NCBI GenBank assembly: GCA_017507285.1
Contig: JAFWBF010000129.1
Coordinates: 1 to 9,012 of the forward strand
DNA: 9,012 bases
DNA from: Bacteroidales bacterium
GTDB lineage: Bacteria > Bacteroidota > Bacteroidia > Bacteroidales > P3
Direction: 5' to 3'
The notes below the pieces were generated by a model. That model was not told where the DNA came from. It saw only the letters and a list, made by a program, of their open reading frames with translations, and did not search any database. The position numbers and the translations under genes were made by a program. How positions within the stretch are numbered: position 1 is the stretch's first letter; each line of letters begins with the position of its first letter. Positions 1 to 7,326 of this stretch are shown here, piece after piece.

Positions 1-3000
1 TAGGTTATAGACCAGTTTGGCAACGGGAATCGGAAGAAAGGCGAAAGACCTATTTCCTTTACATCGGTACCGGTATATGTAGCCAAGAAAGCCGATAGCA
101 GTACCTGCTGCGAACTAGAGTTGTAGCCAAACGGGAAGTAGGCGTTGGCCATGGTGTCGTAGACCATCTCGTCGGTACGCGGATCAGGATTGGCGTTGGC
201 ATAGCGCTGTGCCATTATGTTACGGTTTTCCACAAATTGGGCAAAGAGCTCTTCGCTATCGGTAAATGCGGTTGAAAACATCCAAACGGTAGAAGTGTAT
301 GAGCCGTTGGTCATAGGCGTAATAGGGCCGTCCACATATCCCAATGCAGGATCGTATTTATAGTAGAAGCTCGAGTTGGAGCTTCGGTTTTGAGCAAAGG
401 TAAGGTCAATTTTCATGTCCCGTATAGGCTCCAACGATGCCTGAATGGCCAATACAGTATTGGTCTTCTGCTCGTGCGGTGTGTTCATCAGCGAATCTTT
501 AGACAAGTAGTCGTTTTGCAACAAAAAGTCTATAACATCGTCTTGCGAACCCAATACGAAAGGCAATCCCGGTGCCCACTTGCTTGTGTTGTCCATACCA
601 AAAATGGTAGCCTCGGGCATAAATCCCGGTATAAGCGTACCGGCAGTTTGAGTGTATTGGACCGATACGTTTTTCAATCCGGTTATAAACCTAATACCAA
701 AGTAGCCTATTTCGCGCAAGACCTTCTTGTAGGCAGCCTCGGCCGAGTCAGCTTCCTCATCCTTCTTGGCCATATTTTTGTTCTTTGCCGCCTTCAATCC
801 CCCCGGCACATTACGAACACTCTTGTTTGCACCCTCGGGGCGAGGCTGTTCGTAGGCCTTCTTTATCCACTTAAAGCGTTTGTAGAAGGTTTCCATCATA
901 GCGTCGGCACGAGCGTTGAAGGTGTTTGAGTTTTCCACAATGCTACCCATACGTGCCAAAGCGGCGGTTGTACCCATATATGTATATTGGGTTCGGTAGC
1001 TTATCGGCATACGCAAAAAGTCTAGGTACGGCAGTTTGTTGACAGGCACATCCCAGTTGGCGTTGATGCTCTGGCTGAAGTTTTGCATTGTTCCCATGCC
1101 TCCTATACTCTCCCAAATAGAGTCACGAGCCGTCCGCGTGTCTATCTTTCCTATTGGCTCGTCGATACGGGCGTTGGCGGTAGCGTCGTAGGTAAAGCGT
1201 ATGCTCTTGCTCAAATCGTACTGAATGTTATATATGCGATCCCAAGTAAACTGCTTGTAGTATGTTGGGCGTATGATTATGTCGCCCATACTCTTGTTTC
1301 GTATTTTGGTTTCTTCATAGTTTCGGAACATCTCCGTACGGAACATCAAGTTTTTCGGCTGGTAGTACAGGTTGAAATCTTTCAGTATTTTCCAGTTTTT
1401 ACCTTGGAACAATTTCACCTTGTCGAAGGGTTTCCATGGTTTGGGACTTTGGGAGAAGGTGTATCCAAATCCGCCTCTATGTTGAGTTTTGTTGTAGTAT
1501 TCCACATCTATATCCTGCGAGCTCTCGGCCGAATAGGCGTACGAGAAGTTGAAATTTTCAATATCGTAGAAGTGTCGTTCATCCTTGCCATCACCACCTG
1601 CCGACGGCTTGGCCACACGTTCCTTCCTAACGTTCATAAAATTCAGATTGGTTCTTGACAGGCGTTCTTGCGTCATGGCCTTTATCGAATCACGTTGCTG
1701 TTTGGTTTCGTAGGTATTCAAGTCGTTGCGTAATAGCACATCGGGGTCTAGCGGATTGTACTCCGGACTTCCAATCTGGTTCGAGTAGTCGAAGTGCATC
1801 GGCACCTTCAATCCCCAGTTATCGGGCAGGAATTTGCCCAGTTCGAGGTTAAGAGCCATTTCTATATCAGTGCGGTTCACGTTGTCCAAGTCACCAAAGC
1901 TCTGACTCAGCGACCCGAAACCGGCCGAAGTGTAAGCCCCGTAGATAGAGAAATCGCCCAAGTCGGCCAAATTGGTACGTGCCAAAGCCGTTGCGGCCCA
2001 TCCGCCCTTGCTGGAGTAGTCCGACAGGCGTAGCTCGTTTATCCACACTATCACAGATTTTGGCAGCATGTTGTTACCATCCATCAGCGACTCCTTTCGT
2101 GGATTACGCACACCCACCATTATTACACGCACACTACCAATGTTGGGTGTACCCAGCACAGTATATTTTCTATTTCCCACATACTCGGAGTAGAGCATAG
2201 TGTTGGTATATTCGGTATTTCCCGAGCGTATGGCACGGTTTCGGTTCTCCTTAACTTCCACCAAGCGTTCGAGGTCGATAATCACATTGTTGTCCTCCGG
2301 CCAAATAGCGTAGGCATCCGAAGCACCTGTTCCCCATGGGGTAAGTTTTAGTGGCACCTCGTATTCGTAGTAGTTGCTCGTAAAGTCGGTACCTATACGC
2401 ACGAAGAGCGATAAGTCACCGTCGTTCAAATTGTCGGTTTCATAGAGCTTTTCGGCGTGTACAAACATCTTCAAATTCTTGAAATACCTGAAGTCGAAAT
2501 CGGTATTCTTGTAGATAGCTCTTGCGTCGCCTGCAGGTAGGTTCTGCACTTGGAGCTGTATGGATTGCTCGTTAAGCTGGTATGACGATGTGCTGCTGTA
2601 CCAGCTTTCACGTTCTATACCCGGTGGCAATACGTAAGGCACAGGCTCGCGCGAGCCGTTCTCCTCGATATTCACTGTTGAAAGAATAAGGTCTGTATTC
2701 TCAACCACGCCGGTTGGATAGTCGCCGGGTTGCAACAAATCTTCGTCGTACTTCCGCCACGTACCATACACCAACTCGAGAGTAGCAAAACGCAGGATTA
2801 TGGGCGAGTCAAATTCCTTCATAAACATACGCATAAACCTAATCGACTGAAAACCCTCTATCGACCCTACTTTACGTTCGGGATTACGGATAGGAATTTT
2901 GAATTGGTACCACTTGCACGATGTTATTTCGCCGTTTGGTAGCTTCACATTGTTTGCCACCTGTATGTCGGTGATATAGTTCTCGCCAATAACCATCTTC

Positions 3001-6000
3001 TCCGGCGATAAGTCTATACTATACTCGTAATAGTTCTCGGCCTCGCTCAGTGTGTTGTCTCGATTGATGTCTTCCACGTTTGGATTGCTGGTAGCTGCAG
3101 TGGTGTAGCCCTCAGTATTATCGGCCGAAACCGGAGAGTTTCCTTCCGGATTATTGAAGAATTTATATCGGTCGTTGATCTTTACATCATTGTTGTCCCA
3201 GTTGGTGCTACGGAAATAGGTGTAGTCGTCGTTGGCTGGGTCGGCCAATGCGGCTTGGTAAACCGGCGAATCGGTACCATACATTTCGGCCAAGTCGGCA
3301 AGATAAGTATCGAAAAAGGTAACTTCATCTTCGGTTGTAAGACCATCGTAGCATATGTCCTGATATTTTCGTGCAGCCTCGTCGTTGTCAAAAGCGTTGA
3401 CCAATGCTTGTAATGTAGGCACTCGACCCCATATAGTTGTGTCGATATTGTTTTGCTCCCCATTCGTTGGGAAACCATTTTCGTAGCTCTTACGTCCATC
3501 GCGCAATATGTCTTCCGATATATCTCCGAGGTTGAAGTAAAGTTTACCTCCGGTATGGTTGGGCTCTTCTATAAAAGGATCCATCAGCCAAAACTCTATG
3601 GTCTCGATATTCTGAGTCTCGAAGTCGGTGTAGTCCAGCTTCCGCATAATCCCTCCCCAACGTGAGGTCGGATTGTTCAACAAACCATCGCTACCTATAC
3701 CGGCACTATAGGCCGAAGGTGCCACATCGTAGTTATATGGTCCACGTTCGGACGGGTAGTAGGCCAAATTCAACTCATATATATTGGTAGTTTGTCCGGC
3801 AGCCAGCTCCTTGTTGGGGAATACTTCCTGTTCTGTAATTCGCCGAGCGTATGGTTTTGAGCGGTCATCGGCAGTGATATTTGACGGCGAGTTGCTACCA
3901 TAGAATATGTCGTCGATACGGTACCAAGCCAACTTGGCCCTATTGAAACCGTATGCCAACCCCGACCCGGCCTCGGTTTCGGGAAATAGCGGCATAGCCG
4001 AAGTAAAGTCTTGCGGAGTACTAGCCAAAAACCAATAGGACATTCCCATAAGGTCTATGCTCGACTTGGCTCCCTCAAAATCGTCGATGTACGATACCCC
4101 CTTCTCGTCGCCGGTATTGGCAATACCCGGAATAAAGTGGGCAAACTCGGCATTCAGCGTAAGCACCGAGGCCTCCTTGGTTTGTATACCCGGCAGCCAA
4201 TCCACCATTTTGGTTATGAAAGGAACCTCATGTTCGTAGTTCAAATCTACTCCCCACATTGTGTTGGATATGGGCTCGTCGCCAAAGTTGTTCTTTGCCG
4301 TAAGTGGCTTTTGGCTTAGGTTCATCAGTGTTGCACCTACGTTAAACTTCGGGTCTATTTCGTAGTTGAGGTGCATACCAAGCATGGTTTTGGTCATCAT
4401 GCTGAATGAATTACTCTCACTAGAAATGCTTATCGGTGTACCCGAGTTGAGGATGCTCTCGTTGATAATACGTACCTTACCCATCATATAGTCCACCGTA
4501 TAGTCGACGTCCTCTATCAGCGGAATACCTCCGGCAGTAACCCTCACCGACCCTTTCGGTATGTTGAAACCCAACGATATTTCGCCACTCATAGCTGTGG
4601 TGTACGAACCCTCAAGGTAATATTTGTTTTGATCGGGATACTGCTGAGCCATGGTCTTGGTAAGGGTGTAAAGGGAGTCGAAGCAATATTTTTTTGCTGC
4701 AGCCTCGTCGCCAAGTAGCTCACGCAAGTCCTTACCAAAAGGTTCCACGTAAGGGAAGTAAATTCGTCCTGTCGACGACTGTATGATACCGCCTGCCGAA
4801 GCGGCGTTGTCCAACCAGTCGAACACTCCATCAGAATAGGGGTTTTGCTGTCCGTCCACACGGTCCAATCCAAACAGCTCTATCAAAGGAATACCTTTCT
4901 TGGGACCGTCGGCGAAATATCCCGAAGGGACACCCCCTTCATCGCCCTCATACAAAATGTTCAGGCGGAACTTGTCGCGACTTATCTGTGTGCTCTTGAG
5001 GAAATATACGTTCTTCATCAACAGCTTCCACAGCGGGCCACGGGTGTTTACCGTTGTACTCTTAAGCAATTTTACCACCAATGTATTGGGCGACACTACC
5101 CCATCGGTAGTAAACTCACCCACCTGATAGGTTGTAGAATCGCCTATCACCTGATATTGGAAAGCCACAGCCAATACTTGGTCGGCACTCAAAGGTTGGT
5201 TCAATGAAATGAAACCCAAACGAGGGTTGAAGGTGTATTCGCTTTCGCTTAACTTGCGAGCACTCTCCACTTTTTCAAAGTCTTTACCCGATGTCATACC
5301 CAGGCTTTGCATATAGCTTGATATGTTGTTGATACTACGCACAGCGTTCTTGTCCAGCACCGTAAATAGATGGTTGGAAGCATAGTTGTCTGGCAATGTA
5401 CTATTTCCTTGCGGTATAATGGTGTTTGAGGGCCTACGTTCGCCAAGGTCGGTAAGCGCAAGGATATTTCTATTTTCCGTTACCGCCGAGCCTATATTGG
5501 TACGCCAAACCTCTATCTTCAGTATGTTGATTTTCGAATTTAGCACAGGCAACGTCGACATAGCATTGTTGTAATTTTCGTAGAAATATTGTGCCAAGAA
5601 GAAGTGTCGGTTCTCTTCGTATTGGTCGGCTTTAAACTCAAACTCTTCGGTTTGTGCACCACCTTGCACCTGCATGTTCTGACTTTCGGTTTCTTGTTGC
5701 GACACTACGGCATCAACCGTAAGCTTTCCAAACTTCAATCTGGAGCGTATACCAAACAAACTTTCACTACCTTGTATCAGTTTGGTAGGCAAGGGCAATG
5801 CCACATTGCCAGCCTCCAACACCTGCAATATATCATCTTCTTTACCCTCATACTTTAGGTTTACAGTATTCTCGAAGTCGAATACAGCCTGTGTGTTGTG
5901 GTTGATATCAAAATTGATTATGTCGCCTATCTTGGCATTAAGATTCACCTGAATGTTCTCGGTAAAGTCGAAGTTGGTTACACTTCGCTTGCTGATGTCT

Positions 6001-6593
6001 ATTCCCGGGTCCTCACGCTTGTTGTTCACTATGGCAAAGGTAAGTTCGGCCGAACCGCTGGGTTTTATTTCTATCAGAGGTTTATCGCGGTTAAGCAGCC
6101 CATCCAATTTGCCGGTTATATTGCTCAGTCCCGGTAGCAGTTTGTTCAGTATATTACTATTATCTTCGCCCGTTGCCACCACAGTCTGTGTCTTTTGCGA
6201 CCAATATTTCTGCATCAGCTGATCCATCTGCCAATCCTGATACTCATCAAAAGTCATATACCTACGGCTTATCACTACGCCACCGGCACGTGTGGTTATC
6301 AGGTAGTCGTTGGTTTCGGGGTCATACTCCACCTGTGTTGTAATATTTGATGGATTTTTCAAATGTAGGGGACTTTGAGGTTCGCCTTGTTCCGGCAACG
6401 GATAGCGAGCAGAAGAGTCCGGCTCTGACATTGCCGATGGAGAATATGGATAATACGAAACAGTGTTGCCAATGCTGTATACATTAGAAACGCCGCCAAC
6501 GCCATCAGCATCCGCTGCTATGGCCAAACCTACAAATGAGGCTACTACTACTATTGCTAATACCTTAAATAATCTATTTCTAAATCTTATCAC
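1..6593 (-). CDS. sprA: SprA/Sov, type IX secretion outer-membrane translocon barrel (3' end beyond window)
   Basis: This gene encodes the giant outer-membrane pore of the T9SS; in the published Flavobacterium structure SprA is a 36-strand beta-barrel with a lateral gate that binds PorV and a plug protein. It releases folded, CTD-tagged proteins and supports gliding in gliding species. The frame is read from a GTG at 6593 and was open wherever I translated it, giving about 2,197 codons before the edge. Full family members run to roughly 2,400-2,500 residues, so a C-terminal piece is missing. Residues 1 to about 26 form a signal peptide (basic MIRFRNRLFK, hydrophobic VLAIVVVASFVGLAIA). SprA-family segments seen include LKNPSNITTQVEYDP near 75, a PLWKLLMKNVYFL stretch near 522-534, GIPLIELFGLDR near 567, YIDDFEGAKSSIDL near 835, TIWGRVPTLQALVNAFDN near 1052, GTPNIGSVRVIMVGVRNP near 1480, VWINELRLSDYSSKGG near 1515 and FPLPNWSIT at the edge. 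GTG is chosen because an in-frame TAA lies 12 codons upstream and the first internal ATG falls after the signal peptide. No frameshift was seen in spot checks along the gene. Confidence 0.95.
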   Translation of the reverse strand, partial: MIRFRNRLFKVLAIVVVASFVGLAIAADADGVGGVSNVYSIGNTVSYYPYSPSAMSEPDSSARYPLPEQGEPQSPLHLKNPSNITTQVEYDPETNDYLITTRAGGVVISRRYMTFDEYQDWQMDQLMQKYWSQKTQTVVATGEDNSNILNKLLPGLSNITGKLDGLLNRDKPLIEIKPSGSAELTFAIVNNKREDPGIDISKRSVTNFDFTENIQVNLNAKIGDIINFDINHNTQAVFDFENTVNLKYEGKEDDILQVLEAGNVALPLPTKLIQGSESLFGIRSRLKFGKLTVDAVVSQQETESQNMQVQGGAQTEEFEFKADQYEENRHFFLAQYFYENYNNAMSTLPVLNSKINILKIEVWRTNIGSAVTENRNILALTDLGERRPSNTIIPQGNSTLPDNYASNHLFTVLDKNAVRSINNISSYMQSLGMTSGKDFEKVESARKLSESEYTFNPRLGFISLNQPLSADQVLAVAFQYQVIGDSTTYQVGEFTTDGVVSPNTLVVKLLKSTTVNTRGPLWKLLMKNVYFLKSTQISRDKFRLNILYEGDEGGVPSGYFADGPKKGIPLIELFGLDRVDGQQNPYSDGVFDWLDNAASAGGIIQSSTGRIYFPYVEPFGKDLRELLGDEAAAKKYCFDSLYTLTKTMAQQYPDQNKYYLEGSYTTAMSGEISLGFNIPKGSVRVTAGGIPLIEDVDYTVDYMMGKVRIINESILNSGTPISISSESNSFSMMTKTMLGMHLNYEIDPKFNVGATLMNLSQKPLTAKNNFGDEPISNTMWGVDLNYEHEVPFITKMVDWLPGIQTKEASVLTLNAEFAHFIPGIANTGDEKGVSYIDDFEGAKSSIDLMGMSYWFLASTPQDFTSAMPLFPETEAGSGLAYGFNRAKLAWYRIDDIFYGSNSPSNITADDRSKPYARRITEQEVFPNKELAAGQTTNIYELNLAYYPSERGPYNYDVAPSAYSAGIGSDGLLNNPTSRWGGIMRKLDYTDFETQNIETIEFWLMDPFIEEPNHTGGKLYFNLGDISEDILRDGRKSYENGFPTNGEQNNIDTTIWGRVPTLQALVNAFDNDEAARKYQDICYDGLTTEDEVTFFDTYLADLAEMYGTDSPVYQAALADPANDDYTYFRSTNWDNNDVKINDRYKFFNNPEGNSPVSADNTEGYTTAATSNPNVEDINRDNTLSEAENYYEYSIDLSPEKMVIGENYITDIQVANNVKLPNGEITSCKWYQFKIPIRNPERKVGSIEGFQSIRFMRMFMKEFDSPIILRFATLELVYGTWRKYDEDLLQPGDYPTGVVENTDLILSTVNIEENGSREPVPYVLPPGIERESWYSSTSSYQLNEQSIQLQVQNLPAGDARAIYKNTDFDFRYFKNLKMFVHAEKLYETDNLNDGDLSLFVRIGTDFTSNYYEYEVPLKLTPWGTGASDAYAIWPEDNNVIIDLERLVEVKENRNRAIRSGNTEYTNTMLYSEYVGNRKYTVLGTPNIGSVRVIMVGVRNPRKESLMDGNNMLPKSVIVWINELRLSDYSSKGGWAATALARTNLADLGDFSIYGAYTSAGFGSLSQSFGDLDNVNRTDIEMALNLELGKFLPDNWGLKVPMHFDYSNQIGSPEYNPLDPDVLLRNDLNTYETKQQRDSIKAMTQERLSRTNLNFMNVRKERVAKPSAGGDGKDERHFYDIENFNFSYAYSAESSQDIDVEYYNKTQHRGGFGYTFSQSPKPWKPFDKVKLFQGKNWKILKDFNLYYQPKNLMFRTEMFRNYEETKIRNKSMGDIIIRPTYYKQFTWDRIYNIQYDLSKSIRFTYDATANARIDEPIGKIDTRTARDSIWESIGGMGTMQNFSQSINANWDVPVNKLPYLDFLRMPISYRTQYTYMGTTAALARMGSIVENSNTFNARADAMMETFYKRFKWIKKAYEQPRPEGANKSVRNVPGGLKAAKNKNMAKKDEEADSAEAAYKKVLREIGYFGIRFITGLKNVSVQYTQTAGTLIPGFMPEATIFGMDNTSKWAPGLPFVLGSQDDVIDFLLQNDYLSKDSLMNTPHEQKTNTVLAIQASLEPIRDMKIDLTFAQNRSSNSSFYYKYDPALGYVDGPITPMTNGSYTSTVWMFSTAFTDSEELFAQFVENRNIMAQRYANANPDPRTDEMVYDTMANAYFPFGYNSSSQQVLLSAFLATYTGTDVKEIGLSPFFRFPLPNWSIT

Positions 6594-6724
6594 TCGTCTA
6601 TCTCTTTTCGTGGAAGTTTACATTTTATGCTTGCACACTTCCTATTAATACCTCGTAGTTATTTATCCATAGTCCTATCTTTTTACCGTCAACTTCCTTT
6701 TATATCATATCCAAATTATGCTTG
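6594..6724 (-). promoter_or_regulatory. AT-rich leader between ruvA and sprA, possible sprA promoter
   Basis: This 131-base gap holds no gene: the short ATG-started frames in it close at once. On the minus strand there is a TTGAC at 6692-6688 and an AT-rich GATAAAT at 6667-6661, about 20 bases apart. This is only a loose promoter candidate and does not match the Bacteroidota TAnnTTTG -7 box. A purine-rich run, AAAAGAGA at 6608-6601, lies just ahead of the GTG start and may aid ribosome binding. No terminator-like GC-rich hairpin with a U-tract follows ruvA, so read-through from ruvA into sprA is plausible. A dedicated sprA promoter is inference. Confidence 0.3.
6612..6697 (-). repeat. Short inverted repeats in sprA leader with alternative pairing
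   Basis: In the minus-strand leader, AACTTCC (6618-6612), ending 18 bases before the GTG, is complementary to two upstream segments: GGAAGTT at 6697-6691 (7 pairs) and GGAAGT at 6642-6637 (6 pairs, 19-base loop). The two pairings exclude each other. They could form alternative leader structures near the translation start, but the stems are short and AT-rich and may be chance. Confidence 0.3.
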
Positions 6725-6725
6725 C
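6625..6725 (-). repeat. 10-base direct repeat flanking the sprA leader
   Basis: The 10-mer GCAAGCATAA on the minus strand occurs at 6725-6716, directly at the ruvA stop codon, and again at 6634-6625, about 32 bases before the sprA start. The copies are 91 bases apart and both identical. The flanking bases do not continue the match, so this is not a simple tandem duplication. A binding site pair or an old duplication is possible, as is coincidence. Confidence 0.4.
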
Positions 6726-7306
6726 TACAACACCTTCAACGCTTGCTTTATCAGTTCTTCGACTGTCATTGCAGGATTGTCGGCAGCTATCTTGTCCAAC
6801 ACCTTTGATGCCTGAGCTTTCACAAAACCCAACATCACTAAGGCAGATAACGCCTCCTCAAGATTTTTATTGCTTGCAACAACATTATTTATAGCCACAT
6901 CACCTTGTTTTTCCAACTTATCATGAAGTTCCAACACTATGCGTTGTGCCGTTTTGGCTCCTATACCTTTGATACTTTGTACCATCTTTACATTTTCCGA
7001 CACTATGGCTGCCGTAAGTTCTTGGGTGCCAAAGGTTGACAGCATAACACGTGCTGTACCTACTCCTACCCCATTTACATTTATCAAACTGCGAAACAAC
7101 TGACGCTCACCCTCATCGAAAAAGCCGAACAGCAGATGTGCATCTTCCCTAACCACATAGTGTATAAGCAAGCGCACTTCGGCAAGGTCTTTTATCTGTG
7201 TAAATGTGTTGAGCGATATTTCTATCAAATATCCTATTCCATTATTATCCACAACGGCATACGACGGTGTGGCTTCTACTAGTTTTCCTGAAATATAGTT
7301 GTACAT
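6725..7306 (-). CDS. ruvA: Holliday junction branch migration complex subunit RuvA
   Basis: RuvA binds four-way DNA junctions as a tetramer and loads the RuvB ATPase rings that drive branch migration before RuvC cleavage; it acts in the cytoplasm on recombination and stalled-fork intermediates. The 193-residue length is typical. Residues 1-62 are the OB-fold domain, opening MYNYISGKLVE with the family's GIGYLIEI strand at 23-30. The acidic pin is preserved as E54-D55 in VREDAHLLFGF. Two helix-hairpin-helix motifs follow: INVNGVGVGTARVML (75-89) and IKGIGAKTAQRIVLEL (112-127). A variable linker (about 130-147) leads to the C-terminal RuvB-binding three-helix domain (148-193), with EEALSALVMLGF and MTVEELIKQALKVL. 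The ATG at 7306 gives the canonical N-terminus. It starts 20 bases after the upstream lipoprotein gene and is probably co-transcribed with it. I see nothing missing or truncated. Confidence 0.97.
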   Translation of the reverse strand: MYNYISGKLVEATPSYAVVDNNGIGYLIEISLNTFTQIKDLAEVRLLIHYVVREDAHLLFGFFDEGERQLFRSLINVNGVGVGTARVMLSTFGTQELTAAIVSENVKMVQSIKGIGAKTAQRIVLELHDKLEKQGDVAINNVVASNKNLEEALSALVMLGFVKAQASKVLDKIAADNPAMTVEELIKQALKVL

Positions 7307-7326
7307 ATAATGTATTGTTTTTTTTA
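7307..7326 (-). promoter_or_regulatory. Short A-rich spacer and translation initiation region of ruvA
   Basis: Only 20 bases separate the lipoprotein stop codon from the ruvA ATG. The minus strand reads as a run of eight A's followed by an AT-rich stretch, with no GGAGG-like Shine-Dalgarno. This is usual in Bacteroidota, where A-rich leaders near the start codon favour initiation. The spacing leaves no room for a terminator and supports co-transcription. Confidence 0.5.

Noticed and set aside
3182..4873. Two minus-strand frames at 3182-3499 and 4589-4873
   Set aside because: They are in a different phase from the sprA frame, which carries conserved SprA sequence straight through both intervals, so they are out-of-frame shadows.
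390..6222. Many plus-strand open frames of about 60-190 codons across the sprA region
   Set aside because: They lie antisense to a continuous SprA reading frame, overlap one another, have no recognisable domains, and have the unusual composition expected of complementary-strand shadows.
6594..6724. Rho-independent terminator after ruvA
   Set aside because: No GC-rich stem followed by a U-tract is present on the minus strand; the only stems are short, AT-rich and lack a T run.
6463..6815. Small plus-strand frames over the start of sprA and the end of ruvA
   Set aside because: They straddle the complement of the sprA signal peptide, the leader and the RuvA C-terminus, and have no supporting features.
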